Assembly: GCA_024635855.1 (NCBI GenBank)
Contig: JAGXHZ010000090.1
Coordinates: 1-6,605, forward strand
Source of the DNA: Sulfuricurvum sp.
Lineage (GTDB): Bacteria > Campylobacterota > Campylobacteria > Campylobacterales > Sulfurimonadaceae
Direction of reading: 5' to 3'
Length of the DNA stretch: 6,605 nt
In this document: positions 1 through 6,510 of the stretch, piece after piece
Numbering within the stretch: the stretch's first letter is position 1
Layout of the letters: the number at the start of each line of letters is the position of its first letter
Notes under the pieces: model-generated
What the model saw: the letters and a program-made list of their open reading frames with translations, nothing else
What the model was told of the DNA's origin: nothing
Database searches by the model: none
Position numbers and translations under genes: made by a program

Positions 1-147
1 ATACATTGCTGAGTGCATGACACGGTCAAGGACTAAGGCACCGCTCTCTTTTTCAACTTCATATTTGATGTTTGATCCACAGGCAATCTCTATAATTGCT
101 TTAACTTTATCCGGGTTTTCGCCATATCCGATTTTACTAAGATCCAT
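1..147 (-). CDS. ppa: Inorganic pyrophosphatase, N-terminal part (cut by window edge)
   Basis: Family I soluble pyrophosphatase, a cytoplasmic Mg-dependent enzyme that hydrolyses pyrophosphate to phosphate and so drives biosynthetic reactions forward. Only the first 49 residues are in the window. The protein opens MDLSKIGYGENPDK and continues with the family signature around E20, K28, E30 and R42 (IKYE, then ESGALVLDR). These match the active-site Glu, Lys, Glu and Arg at the start of the E. coli enzyme. The start codon is ATG at 145-147 and is preceded by an AAGAGG Shine-Dalgarno on the minus strand. One oddity is IACGS after E20, where I would expect a proline, as in EIPxGS. The gene is divergent from the biotin-enzyme unit. 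The assignment rests on motif recognition and is strong despite the truncation. Confidence 0.9.
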   Translation of the reverse strand, partial: MDLSKIGYGENPDKVKAIIEIACGSNIKYEVEKESGALVLDRVMHSAMY

Positions 148-182
148 TTGCGTACCTCTTTGTTATTATTTTATTGGTGCGG

Positions 183-191
183 ATTGTAACA
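183..191 (-). promoter_or_regulatory. Probable extended -10 promoter of ppa
   Basis: On the minus strand these bases read TGTTACAAT, an extended -10 element (TGn followed by TACAAT). It lies about 35 bases before the ppa start, so a transcript would carry a short leader of roughly 25-30 bases. No convincing -35 box is present, which is usual for Campylobacterota vegetative promoters. This is inferred from sequence pattern only. Confidence 0.4.
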
Positions 192-210
192 AAATTATCT
201 TTGAGCTATA

Positions 211-251
211 TTGAAACGGTTCAGTAAATTAATTTTAATGAACTTTATACT
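211..251 (+). promoter_or_regulatory. Probable sigma-70 promoter of the OadG-tail/oadA unit
   Basis: TTGAAA at 211-216 and TTTAAT at 234-239 are spaced by 17 bases, a good vegetative-promoter arrangement. An alternative -10, TATACT, lies at 246-251 with a poor -35. Either would give a leader of about 45-60 bases before the GTG start at 303. This is the only gap upstream of the two-gene unit, so a promoter is expected here. Which -10 is used cannot be decided from sequence. Confidence 0.4.
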
Positions 252-288
252 AAAATCACGCCAACGTGTTGCGTTGTCAAATATCAGT

Positions 289-305
289 AGAGGAATATAG
301 ACGTG
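289..305 (+). promoter_or_regulatory. Shine-Dalgarno that fixes a GTG start
   Basis: AGAGGA at 289-294 is followed by an 8-base spacer and GTG at 303-305. The next in-frame ATG, codon 8, has no ribosome-binding site before it, so the GTG is the likely start of the 93-residue protein. Confidence 0.75.
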
Positions 306-584
306 GAATTACTAGATAAAGTAATGAAATATTTTACGAAGTCGAAGCCTAAAAACCTCTCAGAGTTACAAGTATGTATCCCTAATAATGAGGGTGCAAA
401 AGTAGCTGCAATTGCTGCTGCACTGCATCATCATTCGTTAGAGAACGATGATGTTAGGGCAAGAGTTGCTGCCATTGCTGTAGCGCTTCATCATCATGAA
501 CTTGAGAATTCAGGTCAAAATAATGGTTTAGCTGGACTTGCTTCACTGGTTGCAGCAATCCATCATCATAATAAAAAGAAGTAG
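303..584 (+). CDS. Small soluble protein with three OadG-tail-like HHH motifs
   Basis: A 93-residue protein with no clear single-name family. It starts with a short amphipathic, Lys-rich segment (residues 1-20) and has no signal peptide and no membrane helix. It then carries three copies of a small hydrophobic helix ending in three histidines, with the triads at 42-44, 63-65 and 87-89. The third copy (LASLVAAIHHH, followed by NKKK) closely resembles the extreme C-terminus of OadG, the small gamma subunit of Na+-pumping oxaloacetate decarboxylase. From memory, the Klebsiella OadG tail ends in a similar AAAIHHH stretch, and that tail is known to contact OadA and to bind zinc. Ordinary OadG begins with a transmembrane helix, which is absent here. 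The stop codon lies five bases before oadA, so the two are almost certainly co-transcribed and probably translationally coupled. I infer an OadA-binding or metal-binding partner. The gene is real with high confidence; the function is a hypothesis. Confidence 0.85.
   Translation: MELLDKVMKYFTKSKPKNLSELQVCIPNNEGAKVAAIAAALHHHSLENDDVRARVAAIAVALHHHELENSGQNNGLAGLASLVAAIHHHNKKK
402..569 (+). repeat. Triplicated VAAxxAAxHHH protein repeat
   Basis: Three in-frame copies encode an 11-residue unit at bases 402-434, 465-497 and 537-569. Copies 1 and 2 share a longer 15-residue unit ending in LEN (402-446 and 465-509, 63-base period), identical at 13 of 15 residues but at only 33 of 45 bases. Many of the differences are third-position and silent. 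This indicates an old duplication held by selection on the protein rather than a recent slippage event. Copy 3 is the most OadG-like and lacks the LEN extension. Confidence 0.85.
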
Positions 585-589
585 GGATT

Positions 590-2419
590 ATGGCAAAAAA
601 ATATATCGACATAATGGATACAACGTTCCGTGACGGATTTCAATCCGTATTTGGCGGACGGGTACTGATGAATGATTTTTTCCCTGCAGTCGAAGCAGCT
701 GCTCATGCAGGGATTACCCATTTTGAATTTGGAGGCGGAGCGCGTTTTCAAAGTCTTTTCTTCTATTTAAATGAAAATGCATTTGATATGATGGATCAGT
801 TCCGTGCCATCGTAGGTCCGGACGCTAACCTCCAAACGCTTGCTCGCGGCGTTAATACGGTTATGCTAGATACTGGCAGCCGTGAGATGGTTGATTTGCA
901 CGCCAAGATGTTTAAAAAGCACGGAACAACGACCATTCGAAATTTCGATGCTCTGAACGATGTCGAAAACTTGAAATACTCAGGTGAGCGTATTGTTCAT
1001 CATGGATTGAAGCACGAAGTGGTTGTCACTATGATGGATCTTCCTCCGGGATGTGTCGGTGCGCATGATGTTGCATTTTATGAAAAAACGCTTAGAGAGA
1101 TTTTAGATTCTGGTATCCCTTACAGCTCGATTTGTTTCAAAGATGCCAGCGGAACATCAAGCCCTCAGAAAGTGTATGAAACCATTCAAATGGCACGTCG
1201 TCTTGTTCCTGAGGGGACACATTTACGTCTTCATACTCATGAAACAGCGGGCGTGAGCGTTGCGTGTTATATGGCAGCGCTTGATGCAGGTATTGACGGT
1301 ATTGATATGGCAGCCTCTCCAGTCAGCGGCGGTACATCTCAGCCGGATATTTTGACGATGCTGCATGCAGTCAAGGGTAAGAATTTTGATCTTGGCGGTT
1401 TAGAGCTTGAAAAAATCTTGCAATACGAAGATGTATTGGGCGATTGTTTGAAAGACTATTTCATCCCGCCTGAAGCAACACAAGTTTCACCTTTAATTCC
1501 ATTTTCTCCAATGCCTGGCGGTGCATTGACGGCAAATACTCAGATGATGCGTGATAACAATATGTTGGATCGTTATCCTGAAGTCATTCGTGCAATGCGT
1601 GAAGTGGTTGAAAAAGGGGGATATGGAACATCCGTTACTCCGGTATCTCAGTTTTATTTCCAACAAGCACTTAATAATGCTCTTATGGGACCATGGAAAA
1701 AAATAGCTCCGGGTTATGGCAAGATGGTATTAGGCTATTTTGGTAAAACACCAACGACACCGGATGCTGAAGTGGTGCGTATTGCTCACGAACAGCTCAA
1801 GCTTGAGCCAACAACCGATCATGCAATCGATATCGCGGATCGTGATGAGAAAAAATCAATCGCTTATTGGACTGCGCAGTTAGAAAATGAAGGAATCGAA
1901 GCCAGTGATGAAAATATTTTCATTGCCGCTTCGTGTGATGTTAAAGGGATTGCATTTCTCAAAGGGGAAGCAACCGTAAATGTTCGAAAAAACAGTCCAA
2001 AAACGGCTGATACAGCTCAATCAATTCAATCAACACTAAAACAGGAGAATTTCACAATGGCAAATGGTACTTACACGGTAATCGTAGACGGACAACAATA
2101 CAACGTACAAATCGTAGATGGCAATGCAAATGTTCAATCAGTAGCAGTAGCGGCACCAGTAGCGGTTGCAGCACCAGTAGCAGCTCCCGCAGTTGCAGCA
2201 GTCAATGAAAACGCTATTCGTTCAGAACTTCCGGGTTCTGTGTTTAAACTTTTGGCCCAAGTAGGTGCTCCAATCATTGCCGGCGATAAGATTATGATTC
2301 TTGAAGCAATGAAAATGGAAATTGATGTTTTAGCACCGCGTTCAGGTGTTTTGAGTGCAGTTATGGTACAAGTAAACGATAAAGTTGAAGCTGGTCAAAT
2401 TCTCGCAATCGTAGACTAA
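590..2419 (+). CDS. Pyruvate/oxaloacetate carboxyltransferase with biotin carrier domain (OadA/PycB type)
   Basis: Transfers CO2 between carboxybiotin and pyruvate/oxaloacetate; cytoplasmic. The carboxyltransferase barrel spans about residues 5-290. It has DTTFRDGFQS (10-19, metal ligand D15), R86 in LARGVN (substrate carboxylate), FKDASG (K184, carbamylated metal ligand), LHTHETAG (H215 and H217 metal ligands, T219 catalytic) and ASPVSGGTSQP (242-252). The conserved PYC/OADA domain follows to about 465. Then come a Gln/Ser/Thr-rich stretch (467-489), a lipoyl/biotinyl domain from M490, an Ala/Pro/Val linker (517-537) and the biotin site EAMKME with K575. The length of 609 is normal for two-subunit pyruvate carboxylase B or OadA. 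Departures from typical family members are DGFQ for DAHQ and EFGGGARFQ for EVWGGATFD. No biotin carboxylase or OadB lies nearby, so PycB (anaplerotic) and OadA (decarboxylase) cannot be separated here; I leave the symbol blank. It follows the OadG-tail-like gene by five bases, with only a weak, close GTAGGGA ribosome site, which favours translational coupling. Confidence 0.92.
   Translation: MAKKYIDIMDTTFRDGFQSVFGGRVLMNDFFPAVEAAAHAGITHFEFGGGARFQSLFFYLNENAFDMMDQFRAIVGPDANLQTLARGVNTVMLDTGSREMVDLHAKMFKKHGTTTIRNFDALNDVENLKYSGERIVHHGLKHEVVVTMMDLPPGCVGAHDVAFYEKTLREILDSGIPYSSICFKDASGTSSPQKVYETIQMARRLVPEGTHLRLHTHETAGVSVACYMAALDAGIDGIDMAASPVSGGTSQPDILTMLHAVKGKNFDLGGLELEKILQYEDVLGDCLKDYFIPPEATQVSPLIPFSPMPGGALTANTQMMRDNNMLDRYPEVIRAMREVVEKGGYGTSVTPVSQFYFQQALNNALMGPWKKIAPGYGKMVLGYFGKTPTTPDAEVVRIAHEQLKLEPTTDHAIDIADRDEKKSIAYWTAQLENEGIEASDENIFIAASCDVKGIAFLKGEATVNVRKNSPKTADTAQSIQSTLKQENFTMANGTYTVIVDGQQYNVQIVDGNANVQSVAVAAPVAVAAPVAAPAVAAVNENAIRSELPGSVFKLLAQVGAPIIAGDKIMILEAMKMEIDVLAPRSGVLSAVMVQVNDKVEAGQILAIVD
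2043..2059 (+). promoter_or_regulatory. Internal ribosome-binding site and ATG for a free biotin-carrier domain
   Basis: Inside the carboxyltransferase gene, AGGAG at 2043-2047 is followed by a 9-base spacer and an in-frame ATG at 2057-2059 (codon 490). This is a better Shine-Dalgarno than the one at the gene's own start. It falls exactly at the boundary where the biotinyl domain begins (MANGTYTVIVDG). Use of this start would give a 120-residue standalone biotin carboxyl carrier protein ending at 2419. It may be a functional internal start or the relic of a fusion of two once-separate genes. Confidence 0.5.
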
Positions 2420-2429
2420 TTCTTTACTC

Positions 2430-2501
2430 CGTTCGCCCTGAGCCTGTCGAAGGGTTCATGGTTCGACATACCCTATAGGGTACGTGGGCTCACCACGAAC
2501 G
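2430..2501. repeat. REP-like inverted-repeat element, three-way-junction fold
   Basis: The outer stem pairs CGTTCG (2430-2435) with CGAACG (2496-2501) and TGAGCC (2439-2444) with GGCTCA (2487-2492) across a 3-by-3 internal loop. Inside it are two hairpins. One is TGTCGAA (2445-2451) with TTCGACA (2462-2468). The other is the perfect 14-base palindrome TACCCTATAGGGTA (2469-2482). Only CGTG (2483-2486) is left unpaired at the junction. It fills the gap between the convergent oadA-type and cheV genes. The left arm, GTTCGCCCTGAGCCTGTCGA, resembles an intergenic repeat I remember from many unrelated bacteria. It may also slow or end transcription from both sides, but no tight U-run follows either strand. 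Confidence 0.75.
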
Positions 2502-2513
2502 AAAACCTTCTTT

Positions 2514-3473
2514 TTAAGCCAATAATAGTTGCTGTGCAGCTTCCATTTTAGTGATAATCAATGGAATAATATTCTCACTCTTTGTTTTATCAATAAATCC
2601 ATCCGCTCCCAAAGTTGCTGCTTCACGTTTGTTATTTTCACCTGTCATAGAACTGTTTACGATAACGGGGATTGATTTAGTAAGCGGATTGGCTTTTAGC
2701 TGACGGACAACGGTAAAACCTGACATTTCCGGCATCTCAATATCCGTAATGATGGCAGGGATTAAAGAAGGATTAGGATGTGCATTGACAAAATCCATCA
2801 ATTCTTTACCATTGTTAAAAATTTGATAGGAGAGATGAGCATTTGCAAAAACCTGACGTAGATGACGTTGGGCAGTTTTAGAATCTTCGGCAATTAAAAC
2901 GGTTCCGTTTCTTAGCTTGTCCGGAATCACAATGTTGGCCAAATTCTTTGCTGATTCTGAAACGTTGACCATTGCTTGGGGAATGACATCCGCGAGCAGT
3001 TTTTCATAATCGAGTACCAAACACAAGCTTCCATCATCAAGCCTTGTATCGTTAATAATCAATCCGTCTTCGCCAAGACGATAGCTATCGGGTGCATGCA
3101 TCTCATTCCAGTTTTTCTTGATAACACGGTAGGCAAACATGATTCGTATACCGATAATAATGCCATTAAAATCACAGATCAAAAGATTGGAAAGTTTTTT
3201 CTTTTCGGCTGACAGTTCGGATCCCAGCCATTTGGGAAGATTAAGAATGGGAATTTGAAGACCGCGTAAGACGATGGTTCCTTCCAGCAATGGATGAGGA
3301 GAGGGGATAAGGGTTAACTGATGATGTTTGGCCTCTACAACTTCTCGTGTTTTAAAAACATTAATGGCGTAATAAGCAGATGTTTGGGCAGCATCTACTT
3401 TAAAGATCAGAAGTTGTACTTCATTATTTTTCGCCAGATTTGTGGCTCCATCTACATGTTCTAAAAGAGACAT
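2514..3473 (-). CDS. cheV: Chemotaxis coupling/adaptor protein CheV
   Basis: A 319-residue cytoplasmic adaptor that links chemoreceptors to the kinase CheA and tunes signalling through phosphorylation of its receiver domain. A CheW-like domain covers about residues 15-165, with conserved pieces at YAINVFKTREV, GTIVLRGLQIPILNLPKWLG and LVLDYEKLL. A response-regulator receiver domain covers about 190-315. Its acidic pocket is E196/D197, the phospho-acceptor is D244 in TDIEMPEMSG, the switch Ser lies in VNSSM (S274/S275), and the conserved Lys is K296 in FIDKT. All phosphorylation residues are present, so it should be active. Length and order are those of full CheV. The start is ATG at 3471-3473 with GAGG on the minus strand six bases upstream. 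No other chemotaxis gene is adjacent, as is common for cheV in this group. Confidence 0.95.
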   Translation of the reverse strand: MSLLEHVDGATNLAKNNEVQLLIFKVDAAQTSAYYAINVFKTREVVEAKHHQLTLIPSPHPLLEGTIVLRGLQIPILNLPKWLGSELSAEKKKLSNLLICDFNGIIIGIRIMFAYRVIKKNWNEMHAPDSYRLGEDGLIINDTRLDDGSLCLVLDYEKLLADVIPQAMVNVSESAKNLANIVIPDKLRNGTVLIAEDSKTAQRHLRQVFANAHLSYQIFNNGKELMDFVNAHPNPSLIPAIITDIEMPEMSGFTVVRQLKANPLTKSIPVIVNSSMTGENNKREAATLGADGFIDKTKSENIIPLIITKMEAAQQLLLA

Positions 3474-3502
3474 TATTAACCTCGAGAGTTTTATTGGTGT
3501 TA

Positions 3503-3508
3503 ATCATA
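3503..3508 (-). promoter_or_regulatory. Possible -10 element of cheV
   Basis: The minus strand reads TATGAT here, 29 bases before the cheV start, with a run of A residues (minus strand) further upstream and no clear -35. It is placed plausibly for a short leader. The evidence is one hexamer only. The rest of the 3474-3598 gap must also hold the promoter of the opposite gene; AT-rich stretches around 3553-3580 are candidates, but none stands out. Confidence 0.3.
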
Positions 3509-3598
3509 TCCAAACTGAAGCTTTTTTTTACTAAAAATTAAAGCCATCTGACTGTAAAATAATACATTAGCATTAATAATAGTAAAAGGGGACGAATT

Positions 3599-5338
3599 AT
3601 GAGTAATACCACCGCTTGTCCACTCGATTGTTATGATGCGTGCCGTATTATTTTGGATGAGAAGGGGAAGATTAAAGGCGATAAGTCTCACCCTGTAACA
3701 AAAGGATATTTATGCCCACATTTGAATCATTTTGATGAGAATGAACGACTTAATGCCCCGCGTTATCATGGAAAAACCATTACGATGGAAGAAGCATACA
3801 GCAGATTATTAGATATTTTAGAGACAAGTTCTCCCGAAAAAACTCTTTTTTACCGCGGAAGCGGTAATTTGGGATTAATGCAGCGATCAATGGATCATTT
3901 TTTTGCTCGTATGGGAGCCGTAGGAACGCGAGGATCGCTTTGTGATGGAGCAGGAGAAGCGGGTATCGTGCTTGGACGAGGTGCAAACCATCCTCTTTCA
4001 GCTGAAATGATCGATGCGTCTGAGGTAGTCATAGTATGGGGGAGAAACCTCCATACAACTCATTCTCACCTGCTGCCTTTTTTGAAAAATAAAACGATTA
4101 TTGTGATTGATCCTGTAAAAACTTCCCTAGCGCAGAGTGCGCAGCTGCATGTACAGATTAAACCACGCGGCGATTTGCATTTGGCACTTCTCCTTTCACG
4201 ATTTTGTATTATCGAAGGGTTGCAAGACGAAGAGTTTTTAGAAAGTTTTGGAAGTGATTATGAAGAGTTTTATGAATTAACACAGAGCGTTCGAATAAAA
4301 TCAACACTGGAAGCAATTGATGTAAGCCTCGGAGAAATAGGTGCTATTTTAGAGCTTATTCGCGGTAAAAGAACGGTGATTTTAGTCGGGGCAGGGGTGC
4401 AAAAATATCAAAATGGTGCGGATATTGTCCGATCCATAGATGCGTTTGGGGTGATACTTGGGTTATTTGGAAAGATAGGAAGCGGCGTGAGTTATTTAGG
4501 CTCGTCTTTGGCAGAGATAAAGTTGCCGTTTATTTCAATCCATAACACCGTGGCAAAACCAACAGTGGATTTTTCAACGTTTGAAACGGTCTTTGTCCAA
4601 GGGGCAAATCCGCTTGCTCAAATGCCAAATTCTTCGAAAGTACAAAATGAATTTACCCATGCCGGAGTTAAAATTTATTTTGGTTTGTATGAAAATGAAA
4701 CCTCATTGGCATCGGATTTAGTTATTCCGGCAAAAACATTTTTAGAAAAAGAGGATATTCGTGCTTCGTATGGTGATTTTACACTTCAAAATATGTCAAA
4801 ATTACGTGAAAGCGAGATCGGAATTTCGGAATATGTTCTTTCAAAATCTCTCTGCGATCATTTTAATCTCTCCATCCCTGATGAAGAGGAGTGCTTGGAG
4901 ATCTTGAGAGCACAAATGAAAAAGAGTGATGGCGTTAGTTACAAGAAAAATCGTCCTGACATCCCTTATTCGGAAGGCTTTGCCACAGAGTCGGGAAAAT
5001 TTCTCTTTATGGATGAAGTTGATTTGAGTTTGAGTGATGAGGAGGGTTTGTTTTTAATCACACCAAAATCTTCACGGTCATTAAATTCACAATTTCATCG
5101 TGAAGAAGGGATTTTTTTACATCCTGAGTGTGGATTTAATGAGGGGGAAACGGTGAATGTGATGAATAAGATAGGATCTATTTCTCTTATTATACAATAT
5201 GATAGTAGACTTCGACATGATTGTGCATTGATTTATGCAGGAACGCCGGAAGTGAATGTGTTGACCCCAAACTTATTGAGTTATGAGGGTGAAAATGCAG
5301 TATATCAAGAATTTAAAATAAAGGTAGAAAAACAATGA
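3599..5338 (+). CDS. Compact cytoplasmic molybdopterin oxidoreductase (MopB superfamily), substrate unknown
   Basis: A molybdenum/tungsten bis-MGD enzyme of the DMSO-reductase superfamily. The N-terminus has a 4Fe-4S site, C7-x3-C11-x3-C15 and C39 in GYLCPH. C115 in RGSLCDGAGEAG sits where a Cys or Sec metal ligand lies in relatives, so I infer Cys ligation. Cofactor-binding pieces follow: VVIVWGRN (143-150), GANPLAQMPN (335-344), and a C-terminal dinucleotide-binding domain beginning LITPKSSRSLNSQFH (486-500), with EGETVNV near 515-521. There is no Tat signal before the first Cys, so it should be cytoplasmic. At 579 residues it is shorter than the usual 650-750 or more. No iron-sulfur or membrane subunit lies beside it. 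It resembles the uncharacterised YoaE-like group more than formate dehydrogenase or nitrate reductase, but the substrate is not readable. The ribosome site AAGGGGA is six bases before ATG. Its TGA overlaps the argD ATG. Confidence 0.88.
   Translation: MSNTTACPLDCYDACRIILDEKGKIKGDKSHPVTKGYLCPHLNHFDENERLNAPRYHGKTITMEEAYSRLLDILETSSPEKTLFYRGSGNLGLMQRSMDHFFARMGAVGTRGSLCDGAGEAGIVLGRGANHPLSAEMIDASEVVIVWGRNLHTTHSHLLPFLKNKTIIVIDPVKTSLAQSAQLHVQIKPRGDLHLALLLSRFCIIEGLQDEEFLESFGSDYEEFYELTQSVRIKSTLEAIDVSLGEIGAILELIRGKRTVILVGAGVQKYQNGADIVRSIDAFGVILGLFGKIGSGVSYLGSSLAEIKLPFISIHNTVAKPTVDFSTFETVFVQGANPLAQMPNSSKVQNEFTHAGVKIYFGLYENETSLASDLVIPAKTFLEKEDIRASYGDFTLQNMSKLRESEIGISEYVLSKSLCDHFNLSIPDEEECLEILRAQMKKSDGVSYKKNRPDIPYSEGFATESGKFLFMDEVDLSLSDEEGLFLITPKSSRSLNSQFHREEGIFLHPECGFNEGETVNVMNKIGSISLIIQYDSRLRHDCALIYAGTPEVNVLTPNLLSYEGENAVYQEFKIKVEKQ
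5321..5338 (+). promoter_or_regulatory. argD ribosome site and ATGA stop-start overlap
   Basis: AAGG at 5321-5324 lies 10 bases before ATG at 5335-5337. The ATG shares bases with the TGA stop (5336-5338) of the oxidoreductase. This is classic translational coupling and shows that the two genes share one transcript. Confidence 0.8.
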
Positions 5339-6510
5339 CAACTAATTTTGAACAGTATGTACTCCCCACATATGGTCGCCAGCCTATCAGTTTTGTAGAA
5401 GGCAAAAATGCGATTTTGATTGACACCCAAGGGAAAGAATACGTTGATTTTGCCGCTGGAATTGCAGTGTGCAGTGTGGGGCATTCCAATGATCGTCTGA
5501 CTAAAGTAATTTGTAATCAAGTCTCTAAACTTATTCATGTCTCTAATTTATATTACATCGAGCCGCAAGCTACATGTGCTAAAAAAATTGTGGAGCTCAG
5601 CGGATATAACATGAAATGTTTTTTTGGTAACAGCGGTGCGGAGGCAAATGAGGGGGCGATTAAAATTGCTCGCAAATTTGGAGAAGTGGACGGAGAGCCT
5701 AAGCGTTATAAAATCATCACACTAGAGCACTCGTTTCACGGGCGTACGATTACCGCACTTAAAGCAACGGGTCAAGAATCGATGCACAACTATTTCGGAC
5801 CTTTCCCCGATGGTTTCGTTTACGCTAAAAATATTGATGAGATCGAATCACTTATTGATGAGCATACGGTTGCAGTCATGATTGAACTGGTACAAGGAGA
5901 GGGCGGAGTTCAACCTCTGGATTTAGCAAAAGTTCAAGCATTGGCGAAGATGCTTAAGCCGCGTAATATTTTGCTAATGGTGGATGAAGTTCAAACGGGA
6001 ATTTACCGAACGGGTGAGTTTTTAGCGTCCAATCTTTATGGAATAGAACCGGATGTTATTACGCTGGCTAAAGGTCTAGGAGGCGGTGTTCCTATCGGTG
6101 TGGTAATGACCAATCGTTTGGATATTTTTGCCCCCGGTGATCATGGTTCGACGTTTGGGGGAAATTATCTCTCAACGGCTGCTGCGAATGAAGTGCTTGA
6201 TATTCTCGAAGAGCTAAAAGTCAGTGGTGAACTCGATGAGACATTGATCTATTTTGAAACAGCATTGGAAGCGTTTGCTCAAAAACATCCTGCTATATTC
6301 CAAGGGCATGTAGGCTTTGGATTAATGCGCGGATTGCGTGTCTGCGATGCCGAAACGCTCGGAAAAATCATTAATGGTGCACGTGAAGCTGGCGTTATTG
6401 TCCTTAAAGCAGGGCGCAATACCCTCCGTTTCCTCCCTCCGCTTACGATTACCAAAGCAAACATTGATGAGGGATTTGTGCGACTAGAGAAAGCGATGGA
6501 AAATTTATAA
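5335..6510 (+). CDS. argD: Acetylornithine aminotransferase
   Basis: A class III PLP-dependent aminotransferase of arginine synthesis: N-acetylglutamate semialdehyde plus glutamate gives N-acetylornithine plus 2-oxoglutarate. It may also serve as succinyl-diaminopimelate aminotransferase in lysine/peptidoglycan synthesis, as known for ArgD in other bacteria. Visible landmarks are the phosphate-binding FGNSGAEANEGAIK (97-110), HSFHGRT (132-138), VQGEGG (186-191), VDEVQTG (216-222, D217 pairs with the PLP ring nitrogen), the Schiff-base K246 in TLAKGLGGGVPIG, GSTFGGN (271-277) and R365 in LRFLPPL. The length of 391 residues is typical and no catalytic residue is missing. It is coupled to the upstream oxidoreductase, and the next gene starts directly after its stop. 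Ornithine and other omega-aminotransferases are alternatives, but the overall motif set fits ArgD best. Confidence 0.93.
   Translation: MTTNFEQYVLPTYGRQPISFVEGKNAILIDTQGKEYVDFAAGIAVCSVGHSNDRLTKVICNQVSKLIHVSNLYYIEPQATCAKKIVELSGYNMKCFFGNSGAEANEGAIKIARKFGEVDGEPKRYKIITLEHSFHGRTITALKATGQESMHNYFGPFPDGFVYAKNIDEIESLIDEHTVAVMIELVQGEGGVQPLDLAKVQALAKMLKPRNILLMVDEVQTGIYRTGEFLASNLYGIEPDVITLAKGLGGGVPIGVVMTNRLDIFAPGDHGSTFGGNYLSTAAANEVLDILEELKVSGELDETLIYFETALEAFAQKHPAIFQGHVGFGLMRGLRVCDAETLGKIINGAREAGVIVLKAGRNTLRFLPPLTITKANIDEGFVRLEKAMENL

Noticed and set aside
17..214. Open frame on the plus strand over the start of the pyrophosphatase gene
   Set aside because: It lies antisense to a clear ppa N-terminus, has no recognisable domain and no ribosome site; a shadow frame.
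255..280. Inverted repeat CAAC-GT-GTTG as an operator in the leader
   Set aside because: The arms are only four bases and do not extend on either side; expected by chance.
303..584. His-rich leader peptide for attenuation
   Set aside because: Histidine-leader attenuators precede his biosynthesis genes and form terminator/antiterminator hairpins. Here the His triads sit in conserved helices, the frame is 93 codons long, and the next gene is a biotin enzyme five bases away.
303..2419. Complete Na+-pumping oxaloacetate decarboxylase operon (OadGAB)
   Set aside because: No OadB follows; the next gene is cheV on the other strand. The OadG-like protein has no membrane helix, so a sodium pump cannot be claimed from this window.
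2430..2515. Simple Rho-independent terminator for the biotin-enzyme gene
   Set aside because: The structure is a branched fold, and the T-rich stretch (2508-2515) begins several bases after the stem with A residues between. It may affect termination but does not have standard terminator form.
2976..3212. Plus-strand open frame inside cheV
   Set aside because: It is antisense to a conserved CheW domain, with low-complexity translation and no start signal.
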